The notes beneath the pieces are model-generated. The model searched no databases. It was not told the origin of the DNA and was given only the letters and a program-made list of their open reading frames with translations. Shown one piece after another: positions 46,006-55,371 of a stretch of DNA of 64,000 nt. Within the stretch, counting starts at the first letter, position 1. Each line of letters opens with the position of its first letter. Location of the stretch: positions 1-64,000 of the forward strand of contig CALIMJ010000002.1 in the NCBI GenBank assembly GCA_938028835.1. Direction: 5' to 3'. The translations under genes were made by a program, and so were the position numbers. Origin of the DNA: an uncultured bacterium (GTDB lineage Bacteria; Sysuimicrobiota; Sysuimicrobiia; Sysuimicrobiales; Sysuimicrobiaceae).

Positions 46006-47733
46006 ATGGGCAGTCGCAGGTTCTGGAGCTTCGTCCGGCGCCACCTCCGGGCGTACCTGCTGGGGTACGCGGCGGCGCTGTGCGCGGTGGCCGTGGCGCA
46101 GGTCTCCCCGTGGGTCCTGAGGGCGGCGGTGGATCGCGTGCAGCGGGGGGCTCCGGGCGTAGAGGGCTTCGCCGCGGCGCTGCTGGGGCTAGCCCTGGGG
46201 GAGGCGGCCTTCAGCTACGCCATGCGGTGGCAGATCCTGGGGGCGGCGTTCCGCATCGAGGCGGAACTCCGGGACGCGCTGTTCGCGCACCTGCAGGGGC
46301 TGGACGCGGGCTTCTTCCACCGCTGGCGGACCGGGGACCTCATGGCCCGCGCGGTGAGTGACGTACGGGCGGTGCAGCGGTTCGCCGGCGTAGGGCTCAT
46401 GCGCTCCTTCCACACCGTGGTGATGGTGGCCAGCTCGGTGGCCTTCATGCTGGCCACCAGCCCGCGCCTCACCGCGGTGACCATGGCCATCCTCCCCGCG
46501 GCCACGGTGCTGTTCGTGGTGCTGGGGCGGCGCATCCACCGCCGTTTCGAAGTGGTCCAGGAGCGCTTCAGCGACCTGTCGGTGCTGAGTCAGGAGAACT
46601 TCAGCGGCATCCGGGTGGTGAAGGCCTACGCCCGGGAAGCCGCGGAGGTCCACCGCTTCCGCGCGGCGGCGGAGGGCCTGGCGGCGGCCCAGGTGCGCCT
46701 GGCACGGGTCCAGGGAGCCCTGTGGCCTGCGGTGGGCCTCGTGCTGGGGACCGCGGCGGTCGCCCTGCTGTGGGAGGGCGGGCGCCTGGTGGCCTCCGGC
46801 GAGCTGACCCTGGGGCAGCTGGTGCAGTTCTCGTACTACCTGGCGCGGTTGAGCTTCCCCATGATCGCCGCGGGCTGGGTGTTGAACCTGTGGCAACAGG
46901 GTCGAGCGTCCATGGCCCGGCTGGAGGAGGTGTTCCGGGCGAAGCCCCGGGTGCAGGACCCGCCCGCGCCCGTGATCCTGCCTGCGGTCCGCGGGGACCT
47001 CCTCTTCCGCGATGTGTGGTTCGCGTACGACGGCCGGCCCGTGCTCCGCGACGTGAACCTCCACATCCCCGCGGGCCGGACGGTAGCCCTGGTCGGCCCC
47101 ACGGGAGCGGGCAAGAGCACCTTGGTGAGCCTGGTGCCCCGGCTGTTCGACCCGACCCGGGGGAGCGTGCTGCTGGACGGGGTGGATTTGCGGGACCTGC
47201 CGCTTCGCACCGTGCGCGGCGCGGTGGGGTTCGTCTCGCAGGACCCCTTCCTGTTCAGTGACACCCTTTACGCCAACGTGGCCCTGGGCAGTGAGGACGA
47301 CCGCCGCGTGCGGGAAGCGTTCCTGACGGCACGGCTGGCCAAGGACCTGGACCAGCTGCCGGGCGGCTGGCACACGCTGGTGGGGGAGCGCGGGGTGACC
47401 CTTTCGGGCGGGCAGCGGCAGCGGGCCGCTCTGGCACGGGCGCTGGCCCGGGATCCGCGGATCCTGATCCTGGACGACGCTTTGAGCAGCGTGGACGCGC
47501 AGACGGAGGCCGAGATCCTGGCGGAGCTCCGCTCGGTGCTGCGCTCCCGCACGGCCATCGTGATCACCCACCGGCTCGCAGCCCTGGAAGAGGTGGACTG
47601 GGTCGTCGTTCTGGACGCCGGGCGGGTGGTAGAGGAGGGCACACACCGGGACCTCCTGCAGCGTGGGGGCCTGTACGCGGAACTGTACGAGCAGCAACGC
47701 CTGCGGGAGGCTCTAGAGGCAGAGGCGCCGTGA
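46006..47733 (+). CDS. ABC exporter half-transporter (TMD-NBD), subunit 1, degenerate Walker B (DD)
   Basis: GPTGAGKSTLVSLVPRLFDPTRG...LSGGQRQRAALARALARDPRILILDDALSSVDAQTE. Confidence 0.94.
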   Translation: MGSRRFWSFVRRHLRAYLLGYAAALCAVAVAQVSPWVLRAAVDRVQRGAPGVEGFAAALLGLALGEAAFSYAMRWQILGAAFRIEAELRDALFAHLQGLDAGFFHRWRTGDLMARAVSDVRAVQRFAGVGLMRSFHTVVMVASSVAFMLATSPRLTAVTMAILPAATVLFVVLGRRIHRRFEVVQERFSDLSVLSQENFSGIRVVKAYAREAAEVHRFRAAAEGLAAAQVRLARVQGALWPAVGLVLGTAAVALLWEGGRLVASGELTLGQLVQFSYYLARLSFPMIAAGWVLNLWQQGRASMARLEEVFRAKPRVQDPPAPVILPAVRGDLLFRDVWFAYDGRPVLRDVNLHIPAGRTVALVGPTGAGKSTLVSLVPRLFDPTRGSVLLDGVDLRDLPLRTVRGAVGFVSQDPFLFSDTLYANVALGSEDDRRVREAFLTARLAKDLDQLPGGWHTLVGERGVTLSGGQRQRAALARALARDPRILILDDALSSVDAQTEAEILAELRSVLRSRTAIVITHRLAALEEVDWVVVLDAGRVVEEGTHRDLLQRGGLYAELYEQQRLREALEAEAP

Positions 47734-49568
47734 CGGCCCAACCCTACGAGGAGGAGGCGGTCGGCGCACTCGACCGCCGGACGGCAGCCCGGCTGCTGGC
47801 CTACGTGCGCCCCTACCGGCGCCGGGTGCTGGCCGCGGTGGGTTTGCTGCTGGTGGCCTCGGCCACGGAACTGGCCGGTCCCCAGCTGTACCGCATCGCC
47901 ATCGACCGGTACATCGCCCCCCGGGCGGGCTCCCCGGACGTGTGGGGGCTTTCCTGGGTGGCCGCGGTGTACCTGCTGGTGCTCGGGCTGGGGTTCGCGG
48001 CCCGCTGGACGCAGAACGTCCTGATGCAGGCCGTCGGCCAGCGGGCCATGGCCGACCTGCGCACGGACCTGTTCGCACACCTGCAGCGCCTGCCCGTGGC
48101 CTTCTTCCACCGGAACCCCGTAGGCCGCCTGGTGACACGGGTCACGCACGACGTGGACAGCCTAAACGAACTGCTCACTTCCGGCCTGGTGGCGGTGTTC
48201 GGGGACCTGGTGACCCTGCTGGGGATCGTGGCGGCCATGCTGTGGCTGGACTGGCGCCTGGCGCTGGTGGTCCTGGCCGTCCTGCCCCTGGTGTACAGGG
48301 TCACCGAGCAGTTCCGGGTGCGGGCCCTGGAAGCGTACCGGGCGGTGCGGGTGCGCCTGGCCCGGCTGAACGCGTACCTCAACGAGCAGATCACGGGGAT
48401 GTCGGTGGTGCAGGTGTTCGGCCAGGAGGTGCGGGCGCGGGCGCGCTTCCAGGACCTGAACGGTGACCACCTGCGGGCGAACCTGGCCTCCCTGTCGAAC
48501 ATGGCCCGGTTCTTCCCCGCGGTGCAGGTGCTGGGGGCGCTGGCGGTGGCCCTGCTCCTGTGGGTGGGCGGAGGCCGTGCGGTCCAGGGGTGGGTGACCC
48601 TGGGGGTCCTGGTGGCCATGATCCAGTACGCGGAGAGACTGTTCGACCCTATCCGGGAGCTGGCGGAGAAGTTCAACCTCCTGCAGCAGGCCGTAGCCAG
48701 CAGCGAGCGGATCTTCCGGCTCCTGGACGAGCCCGTGACCCTGCAGGACCCGCCCGAGCCGCTCCCTCTCCGGCGGGTGCGGGGCACGGTGGAGTTCGAG
48801 GACGTGTGGTTCGCCTACGACCCCGCAGGGGCAGATCGGGACGGGGTCGGGTGGGCGCTGCGGGGCGTGTCCTTCCGGGTGGAGGCCGGCGAGCGGGTGG
48901 CCTTGGTGGGGCCCACGGGCGCGGGGAAGAGTTCGGTGGTGCAGCTGCTGTGCCGCTTCTACGACCCGCAGCGGGGCCGGGTGCTGCTGGACGGGGGGGA
49001 CGTGCGCGCGTTCCGCCAGCAGGACCTCCGGCGGCACGTGGGGCTGGTGCTGCAGGACGTGTTCCTGTTCTCGGGCACGATCCTGGACAACCTCCGCCTG
49101 TGGGATCCTCAGATCCCCATGGAGCGGGTCCGGGAGGCCGCGCGCCGCGCGGGTGCGGAGGGCTTCATCGAGCGCTTGCCCCAGGGCTACCACACCCAGG
49201 TGGGGGAGCGGGGCGTGCGGCTGTCCGCGGGCCAGCGGCAGCTCATCGCCCTGGCCCGGGCCCTCGTGCACGACCCGCAGGTTCTGGTGGTCCTGGACGA
49301 GGCCACCAGCCACGTGGACGCAGAGACCGAGCAGCACGTGCTGGAGGCGCTGCGGGGCGCATTGCGAGGGCGGACCACCATCGTGGTGGCGCACCGCCTG
49401 GCGACGGTGCAGGCCGTGGACCGCATCCTGGTCCTGCACCGGGGTCGTCTGGTGGAGGAAGGGACGCATCGCGAGCTGATGGCCCGGGACGGCGTGTACG
49501 CGAAGCTGTACCGGCTGCAGACGGGTCAGCGGCGCTGGACAAGGTCTGGAGCGGGAGGCGGCGGATGA
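47730..49568 (+). CDS. ABC exporter half-transporter (TMD-NBD), subunit 2
   Basis: GPTGAGKSSVVQLLCRFYDPQRG...LSAGQRQLIALARALVHDPQVLVVLDEATSHVDAETE; 4-nt overlap with subunit 1. Confidence 0.94.
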   Translation: MTAQPYEEEAVGALDRRTAARLLAYVRPYRRRVLAAVGLLLVASATELAGPQLYRIAIDRYIAPRAGSPDVWGLSWVAAVYLLVLGLGFAARWTQNVLMQAVGQRAMADLRTDLFAHLQRLPVAFFHRNPVGRLVTRVTHDVDSLNELLTSGLVAVFGDLVTLLGIVAAMLWLDWRLALVVLAVLPLVYRVTEQFRVRALEAYRAVRVRLARLNAYLNEQITGMSVVQVFGQEVRARARFQDLNGDHLRANLASLSNMARFFPAVQVLGALAVALLLWVGGGRAVQGWVTLGVLVAMIQYAERLFDPIRELAEKFNLLQQAVASSERIFRLLDEPVTLQDPPEPLPLRRVRGTVEFEDVWFAYDPAGADRDGVGWALRGVSFRVEAGERVALVGPTGAGKSSVVQLLCRFYDPQRGRVLLDGGDVRAFRQQDLRRHVGLVLQDVFLFSGTILDNLRLWDPQIPMERVREAARRAGAEGFIERLPQGYHTQVGERGVRLSAGQRQLIALARALVHDPQVLVVLDEATSHVDAETEQHVLEALRGALRGRTTIVVAHRLATVQAVDRILVLHRGRLVEEGTHRELMARDGVYAKLYRLQTGQRRWTRSGAGGGG

Positions 49569-49909
49569 GGGACGAAGCACGCCTGATCGAAGACCTTCGG
49601 GCCCTGGTGCAGGAGGCGGTCGCCGAGCGGCGGGGGCTGGTGGCGTTCACCCGCCTTTCGGGGGCCGAGCTGGACCGCATGGCGCGGGAGACCGAGCGCC
49701 GGGCCCTGGAGCAGGTGGCCTCGCGGCTACCCGCGGACGTGAGGGTGGCGCCCCTCCCGGAGCTGGCGGAGGCCCTGCGGGCCATGAAGCGGGAGCTCGC
49801 GGTCCTGGAGGCGCGGGAGGGACTCCGAGCGGAGTCCCGTGCCCTGGCCCGGGACGAGGTGGTGTGGCAGACCTTCGAGCGGGTGGCCGCCCTGCTGGGC
49901 GTGCTGTAG
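49565..49909 (+). CDS. Hypothetical protein, 114 aa, charged/helical
   Basis: ATG with 4-nt overlap with the ABC subunit 2 stop; MRDEARLIEDLRALVQEAVAERRGLVAFTRLSGAELDRMARETERRALEQV. Confidence 0.7.
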   Translation: MRDEARLIEDLRALVQEAVAERRGLVAFTRLSGAELDRMARETERRALEQVASRLPADVRVAPLPELAEALRAMKRELAVLEAREGLRAESRALARDEVVWQTFERVAALLGVL

Positions 49910-49925
49910 AGGGCGTGGGTCCGGC

Positions 49926-50321
49926 TCAGCGGCGCCGGCGCCCGCCGCCTCGCTTGGCCTCGGTGTTGCGCTTGAGGTCCAGCAGGCGCTCTTCGCTCTG
50001 CCTCAGAAACGCCTTGAGCTTTTCCTCGAAGGTGGTGCGCTGCTTCTGACGGTTGGCCCGCTCCTCCGGGGTCAGCGCCTGCTTCACCGACAGGTCCAGC
50101 TTACCGCGTTCGTTGAGGCCCAGGATCTTGACCCGGACAGTCTGCCCCTCCCGCAGGTACTCGCGGATGTCCCGCACGAAGGTGTCCGCGATCTCGGAGA
50201 TGTGCACCAGCCCGCTGCGGCCGTCCGGGAGATCCACGAAGGCGCCGTAGGTGGTGATCTTGGCCACGACCCCTTCCACGATCTGTCCTGCCTCCGCCGC
50301 TTGCTGCGGGTTCGTGCTCAT
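49926..50321 (-). CDS. S1 RNA-binding domain protein
   Basis: AGQIVEGVVAKITTYGAFVDLPDGRSGLVHISEIADTFVRDIREYLREGQTVRVKILGLNERGKLDLSVKQ. Confidence 0.92.
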   Translation of the reverse strand: MSTNPQQAAEAGQIVEGVVAKITTYGAFVDLPDGRSGLVHISEIADTFVRDIREYLREGQTVRVKILGLNERGKLDLSVKQALTPEERANRQKQRTTFEEKLKAFLRQSEERLLDLKRNTEAKRGGGRRRR

Positions 50322-50519
50322 GCGACCGTACAACACCCCCGCTCCCGAAATCCGCTTGCATTGTAGGGGCGGGCCCCAGGCCCGTCAACGCGGGTGCGTT
50401 CGGCCCGCCGCGATAAACGGGACGCCGCCTCCGCTGGCCTCCTGGTCCGGGTCTTGCTCCGCCCGGCCGGCCCGGACGAGGTAGCATAGAGGGGACGTAC
50501 GGGCTCAAGGAGGTCGGGT

Positions 50520-51179
50520 TTGCTGCGGGGCAAGCGCATCCTGGTGACCTCGGGGCCCACCCGGGCTCCTCTGGACGCGGTGCGGTTCATCAGCAACAAG
50601 GGTTCGGGGCGCACGGGCGCCTTGGTGGCGGAGCTGGCCCTCCGAGCAGGAGCCTCCGTCACGTACGTGTACGGCCGGGGGGCCCAGCTCCCGCAGATCC
50701 GTGCCCGTGGCCGGGACCATCTTCGCCTCATCCCCATCGAGACGGTGGAGGACCTGGTGAACGTGTTCCGGGAGGAGCTCCCCACGGGCTACGACGCGGT
50801 CGTCCACCCCATGGCGGTCCTGGACTTCGCGCCCGAGGAGGTCCGGCGGGAGAAGGTGGGCTCGGAGGAGGCCTGGGTGGTGCGCCTGGTGCCGACCCCG
50901 AAGGTCATCCAGCTGGTGAAGGAGCTGAGCCCTCGCACGTTCCTGGTGGGCTTCAAGCTGGAGGTGGGCAAGGCTCGGGAGGAGCTGGTGCGCATCGCCC
51001 ACGAGTCCCTGGTGCGGAACCGGGCGGACGTCATGGTGGCCAACGACCTGGAGGAGATCGACCGGGGCGTGCACCGGGGTTACTTCGTGGGTCCCGACGG
51101 GCAGGTGCTGCGGGTCGCGGAGGGCAAGGAAGAGATCGCCCGGGCAGTGGTGGAGCTGCTGGAAGAGCGGCTGCCCTGA
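50520..51179 (+). CDS. Stand-alone phosphopantothenate-cysteine ligase (CoaB/DFP-like) domain protein
   Basis: RILVTSGPTRAPLDAVRFISNKGSGRTGALVAELALRAGASVTYVYG...FLVGFKLEVGKAREELVRIAHESLVRNRADVMVANDL. Confidence 0.85.
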   Translation: MLRGKRILVTSGPTRAPLDAVRFISNKGSGRTGALVAELALRAGASVTYVYGRGAQLPQIRARGRDHLRLIPIETVEDLVNVFREELPTGYDAVVHPMAVLDFAPEEVRREKVGSEEAWVVRLVPTPKVIQLVKELSPRTFLVGFKLEVGKAREELVRIAHESLVRNRADVMVANDLEEIDRGVHRGYFVGPDGQVLRVAEGKEEIARAVVELLEERLP

Positions 51180-51205
51180 GGCCGGGCGTGAGGGGGGAGG
51201 GGAGT

Positions 51206-51580
51206 ATGGGCCGGTTCGAGGAAGGCCTTCGAGTTCGCAGGGAGGTCATGGGGGACGAGTACGTGGACCGCAGCTTGAGGGAGGCGGACGACTTCAGCCG
51301 TCCGTTCCAGGAGCTGGTCACGGAGTACGCGTGGGGGGCTGTGTGGACGCGGCCCGGGCTGCCGCGGAAGGTCCGCAGCCTGCTCACCGTGGCCATGATG
51401 GCGGCGCTGAACCGGCCCCACGAGCTGCGGCTGCACGTGCGGGGCGCCCTGCGGAACGGCTGCACCGCGGAGGAGATCCGCGAGACCCTGCTGCAGGCCG
51501 CGGTGTACGCGGGCATGCCCGCGGCCCTGGACGCCTTCCGGGTCGCGCGGGAGGTGCTCGCGGAGGCGACGGGCGACTGA
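51206..51580 (+). CDS. Carboxymuconolactone decarboxylase family protein
   Basis: GLRVRREVMGDEYVDRSLREADDFSRPFQELVTEYAWGAVWTRPGLPRKVRSLLTVAMMAALNRPHELRLHVRGALRNGCTAEEIRETLLQAAVYAGMPAALDAFR. Confidence 0.93.
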   Translation: MGRFEEGLRVRREVMGDEYVDRSLREADDFSRPFQELVTEYAWGAVWTRPGLPRKVRSLLTVAMMAALNRPHELRLHVRGALRNGCTAEEIRETLLQAAVYAGMPAALDAFRVAREVLAEATGD

Positions 51581-51642
51581 GGGGTGGCGACGGCCACGGT
51601 GGGGCGTACCATCGGGCCAGGATCGGGAGTGGAGGTGCCGGG

Positions 51643-52734
51643 ATGACGACGGCGTACCGGGCGGACCAGGTGGGTAGCCTCCTGCGGCCGCAGGAGCTGC
51701 TGGAGGCCCGCTACCGTGGTGCCCCGGAGGAGGAACTGCGGTCGCTGGAGGACCGGCACATCCTCCGGCTCCTGGACAGGCAGCGGGAGCTCGGCGTGGA
51801 CGTGTTCACCGACGGTGAGCTGCGCCGGCGCAACTTCATGAGCGACCTCATGGACTCCGTGGAGGGGTTCGACTTCGGCGAGGCGCTCCCGCGGAGCTGG
51901 AAGGGGGAAGGAAAGGCACCGCCGGCCAGCGTCACGGGGGTGGCGGTCTCGCGGCTGCGTCAGGTGCGGCGCCTGACGGAGCACGAGGTGGGCTTCCTGC
52001 GGGCCCACAGTCCGGGACCGTTCAAGATCACCCTGCCCAGCGCGAACCAGTTTCCCGCCATCGCCTTCAAGAAGGGCGTGACGGACCGCGTGTACCGCAA
52101 CCACTCGGAGCTGCTGTGGGACATCGTCCCCATCGTGCGACGGGAGATCGAGGCCCTGGTGGCGGAGGGGGTCCCCTACGTGCAGATCGACGCGCCCCGA
52201 TACAGCTACTACATCGACCCCCGGTGGCGGCAGTACGTGCGCGAGGAGATGGGGGTGGAGCCGGAGACGGCCCTGGACGAAGCCATCCGGGCGGACAACG
52301 CGTGCCTGGAGGGTCTGCGGGGACGCGGGACGGTGCTGGCCATCCACCTGTGCCGGGGGAACAACCGAAGCCAGTGGTACGCGGAGGGAGGATACGACCC
52401 CATCGCAGAGAAGCTGTTCCACCAGCTTCAGGTGGACCGGTTCCTCCTGGAGTACGACGACGAGCGCTCCGGGACCTTCGAGCCCTTGCGGTTCGTCCCG
52501 CCAGACAAAACGGTGGTGCTGGGCCTGGTGAGTACCAAGCGGCCGCAGGTGGAGCCTCAGGAGACCCTCCTGCGCCGGATCGAGGAGGCCAGCCGTTACG
52601 TCCCGCTGGACCGCCTGGCCCTCAGCCCCCAGTGCGGGTTCGCTTCCGTGATGGAGGGCAACCTCCTGTCCGAAGACGACCAGTGGTCCAAGCTGAGGCT
52701 GGTGGTGGACACCGCCCGCCGGGTCTGGGGGTAG
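51643..52734 (+). CDS. Cobalamin-independent methionine synthase C-terminal (MetE/UROD-like) family protein
   Basis: ADQVGSLLRPQELLEARYRG...VDVFTDGELRRRNFMSDLMDSVEGFDF...YVQIDAPRYSYYID...IHLCRGNNRSQW...LALSPQCGFASVMEGNLLSEDDQWSKLRLVVDTARRVWG. Confidence 0.88.
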   Translation: MTTAYRADQVGSLLRPQELLEARYRGAPEEELRSLEDRHILRLLDRQRELGVDVFTDGELRRRNFMSDLMDSVEGFDFGEALPRSWKGEGKAPPASVTGVAVSRLRQVRRLTEHEVGFLRAHSPGPFKITLPSANQFPAIAFKKGVTDRVYRNHSELLWDIVPIVRREIEALVAEGVPYVQIDAPRYSYYIDPRWRQYVREEMGVEPETALDEAIRADNACLEGLRGRGTVLAIHLCRGNNRSQWYAEGGYDPIAEKLFHQLQVDRFLLEYDDERSGTFEPLRFVPPDKTVVLGLVSTKRPQVEPQETLLRRIEEASRYVPLDRLALSPQCGFASVMEGNLLSEDDQWSKLRLVVDTARRVWG

Positions 52735-52760
52735 ACCACAACGTCGCCGTTCCGTGGCTC

Positions 52761-52859
52761 ATTGTAGGCGAAGCGGGCGGCCCCCACGTGCTTCGCCAGA
52801 GCCACACGGCCGGCGCGGTTCGGGGCCAGCTCGAAGCGGAACGCTTGCGTTACCCGCAT
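52761..52859 (-). pseudogene. tnpB: TnpB N-terminal remnant
   Basis: ATG 52859: MRVTQAFRFELAPNRAGRVALAKHVGAARFAYN, then homology-like reading stops near the metE-like gene end. Confidence 0.7.
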
Positions 52860-53364
52860 CCCATCACCTTGAGCGCCCGCCTGGCCCGGTTCCGGGCCGA
52901 CCGCCGCCCCGTACAGCCGCCCGCAGGCGGAGGTGAGGATCCACAACGACCACGCTCCTGCCCGCCGCAGCCAGGGCCGCTTCGACCATCTCGAACCCGA
53001 ACCGGCTCAGTCGATTCCGGTGCTCCACCACGATCCGGCCCACCCTGGGGTCACGCAGCACGCGCAGCAACTTCCGCCTCCCGTTCAGCCCGGATCCGAT
53101 CTCCGCCACCACGTTGAGATCCGGCCAGCCCTGCTTCCGGGCAAACTCCTCAAGACGCTGCACCTGGCGGTGCAGGTCATCCTTCTGGCCGGCGGAGGAG
53201 ACTCGCGCATAGAGCAACCGTGCGGGCTCCCGGGGTGGGTTCCTCCACCAGGATGGTGCAGTCGGCAACTGCCGCGCGGGGACAGGCAGCCTACCTCCCC
53301 TAAACCACCGCCAGGCAGTGAGGTCACTGACGCCTTGTTGCCGCGCCCAGTCGGAAAGCTTGAT
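52850..53364 (-). pseudogene. tnpA: IS607 TnpA serine recombinase, frameshifted/deleted, no canonical start
   Basis: Reads (ATC)KLSDWARQQGVSDLTAWRWFRGGRLPVPARQLPTAPSWW...RLLYARVSSAGQKDDLHRQVQRLEEFARKQGW...NRLSRFGFEMVEAALAAAGRSVVVVDP, then the frame breaks to LTSACGRLYG and again to RRSARNRARRALKVMGCG*. Confidence 0.8.
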
Positions 53365-53479
53365 GCGATAAAAGCTAACAAGAGCGGGACTATTGACGAC
53401 CCTCCCCGCCAGCCAGGGTCGATCGGGCTGTTGTCCTAAATCCTTGACTTAGCTCTCTATCGTTACCTACCCTGTCGGC

Positions 53480-54589
53480 GTGGGGCGTCGGGTGCCCGCG
53501 GAGGTGGAAAGCCGCGTTCGGGCGGCTCGGGAGGCGCGCGGGCTCTCCCAGGCGGAGCTGGCGCGGCGCGCGGGCCTTTCCCGCCAGGCCCTGTCCGCCA
53601 TCGAGGCCGGCCGGTACCTCCCCAACACCGCCGTGGCCCTGCGGCTCGCGCAGGCCCTGGGTTGCGCGGTGGAAGACCTGTTCGCCTTCCTGAGCCCCCG
53701 CACGGTGAGGGCGCGCCTGGCCGAGGAAAGCCCTGCTGTCCGGGTCCGGCTGGGCCGGGTGCGGTCCCAGCTGGTGGCCTGGCCCCTGTGGGGGCCGGTA
53801 GCTGCGCTGCCCGCAGACGGGACGGTAGCGCATCGCCGGGGAAGGACGGCCACCGTGGCCCTTGCCCTCGGGCACGTGACCCCAGAGCGCACCCTGTTGC
53901 TGGCTGGCTGCGACCCCGCCCTGCGGATTGCCGGGACCCTGGCGGAGGCCGCCGGACGGGTCGGGGTTCACTGGATCCCCACGGGCAGCGCCCGCGCCCT
54001 GGAGGCGCTCCGGGACGGGCTCGTGCACGTGGCGGGGACGCACCTGCACCCCCCTGAGGACCCCGAAGGCATCCAGACCATCCGCGCCGCCCTGGGCCCG
54101 ACTGCGGCCGTGGTGGTGTCCGTGGCCCGGTGGGTGGAGGGTCTCATGCTCCGGTCGGGCGTGCGGATCCGAAGCCCCGAGGACTTGCTCCGTCGGGGTG
54201 TACGGGTGGTGAACCGGGAGCCGGGTTCGGGTAGCCGCGTGGTTTTCGACCGCTGGCTTGCCGCCGCGGGCGTGCCCACCGACCGGGTGGACGGCTACCG
54301 CCGCGAGCTGCCGAGTCACCTCTCGGTGGCGGAGGCGGTTGCGAGCGGGCTCGCAGACGCCGGCCCCGGCGTGCTCCCGGTGGCCCGGCTGTACGGTCTG
54401 GACTTCCTGCCGCTGGTGGAGCAGCGCTACGACCTGGTGATCCCCCGGGACCTCGTGGACACCGAGCCCGTCCGGGTCGTGATGGACGTGGTGGCGAGCC
54501 GTCGGTTCCGCCAGGAGCTGGTGGCCATCGGGGGCTACGACGTGGCTTGCGCGGGGGCCGTACGGAAGCTGGAGGGCTCCGTAGGGTGA
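53480..54589 (+). CDS. XRE-family HTH regulator fused to periplasmic-binding-protein-like (PBP) effector domain
   Basis: VRAAREARGLSQAELARRAGLSRQALSAIEAGRYLPNTAVALRLAQALGCAVEDLF + GCDPALRIAGTLAEAAGRVGVHWIPTGSARALEALRDGLVHVAGTHL...VNREPGSGSRVVFDRWLAAAGV. Confidence 0.9.
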   Translation: MGRRVPAEVESRVRAAREARGLSQAELARRAGLSRQALSAIEAGRYLPNTAVALRLAQALGCAVEDLFAFLSPRTVRARLAEESPAVRVRLGRVRSQLVAWPLWGPVAALPADGTVAHRRGRTATVALALGHVTPERTLLLAGCDPALRIAGTLAEAAGRVGVHWIPTGSARALEALRDGLVHVAGTHLHPPEDPEGIQTIRAALGPTAAVVVSVARWVEGLMLRSGVRIRSPEDLLRRGVRVVNREPGSGSRVVFDRWLAAAGVPTDRVDGYRRELPSHLSVAEAVASGLADAGPGVLPVARLYGLDFLPLVEQRYDLVIPRDLVDTEPVRVVMDVVASRRFRQELVAIGGYDVACAGAVRKLEGSVG

Positions 54590-55371
54590 GGCGAGTCCCG
54601 GCTCTCCTCGTGGCCCTTGCTCTAGCGTCGGTCAGTCGGCCTCCGGTCACGGCCGAGCCCCCGCAGGGGCTGCTGGTGGCCGCTGCCGCAGACCTCCGGT
54701 ACGCGTTCGAGGAGCTCGCGGGTCTCTGGCGCGGCCGCACGGCGGTCCCCGTGACGTTCTCCTTCGGGTCCTCGGGCCAGCTCGCCCAGCAGGTGGAGCA
54801 CGGGGCTCCGTATGACGTCTTCTTCTCCGCCAACGAAGCGTTCGTCCAGCGGCTTGCGGACCAAGGGCACATCCTGCCGGACACGGTGCAGCTGTATGCG
54901 ATAGGACGCATCGTCCTGTGGGTGCGCCGAGCGAGAGGCCTCGACGTGGGCCGGGGGATGGCCCTGCTCCTGGATCCCCGGGTGCGGTACGTGGCCGTCG
55001 CCAACCCCGAGCACGCACCCTACGGGGAGGCCGCCCGTCAGGCGCTGGTGCGGTCCGGGCTGTACGACCGGGTGCGGCCGAAACTCGTCTATGGAGAGAA
55101 CGTCAGCCTGACGCTGCAGCTGGTGCAGTCCGGGAACGCGGACGTGGGCGTGGTGGCATTGTCGCTGGCGCTGGCGCCCCCGGTACGACGGGAGGGTCGC
55201 CACTGGCTAGTGCCCGCGTCAACGCACGACCCCATCCGCCAGGCTGCGGGGCTGGTGGCCCGGTCTGCTCGCCAGCCGCAGGCCCGTGCGTTTCTCGCCT
55301 TCGTGAACGGGCCGGAGGGGCGGCCGGTGATGCGCCGGTACGGATTCCTGCTGCCGGGGGAGGGCCCGTAG
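54586..55371 (+). CDS. modA: Molybdate-type ABC transporter substrate-binding protein
   Basis: LLVAAAADLRYAFEELAGLWRGRTAVPVTFSFGSSGQLAQQVEHGAPYDVFFSANEAFVQRLADQGHI. Confidence 0.9.
   Translation: MRRVPALLVALALASVSRPPVTAEPPQGLLVAAAADLRYAFEELAGLWRGRTAVPVTFSFGSSGQLAQQVEHGAPYDVFFSANEAFVQRLADQGHILPDTVQLYAIGRIVLWVRRARGLDVGRGMALLLDPRVRYVAVANPEHAPYGEAARQALVRSGLYDRVRPKLVYGENVSLTLQLVQSGNADVGVVALSLALAPPVRREGRHWLVPASTHDPIRQAAGLVARSARQPQARAFLAFVNGPEGRPVMRRYGFLLPGEGP

Larger units (their letters stand above)
52750..53364 (-). mobile_element. Decayed IS607-family insertion sequence (tnpA + truncated tnpB remnant)
   Basis: MerR-like HTH + serine recombinase remnant followed by overlapping TnpB N-terminus. 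Confidence 0.8.
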
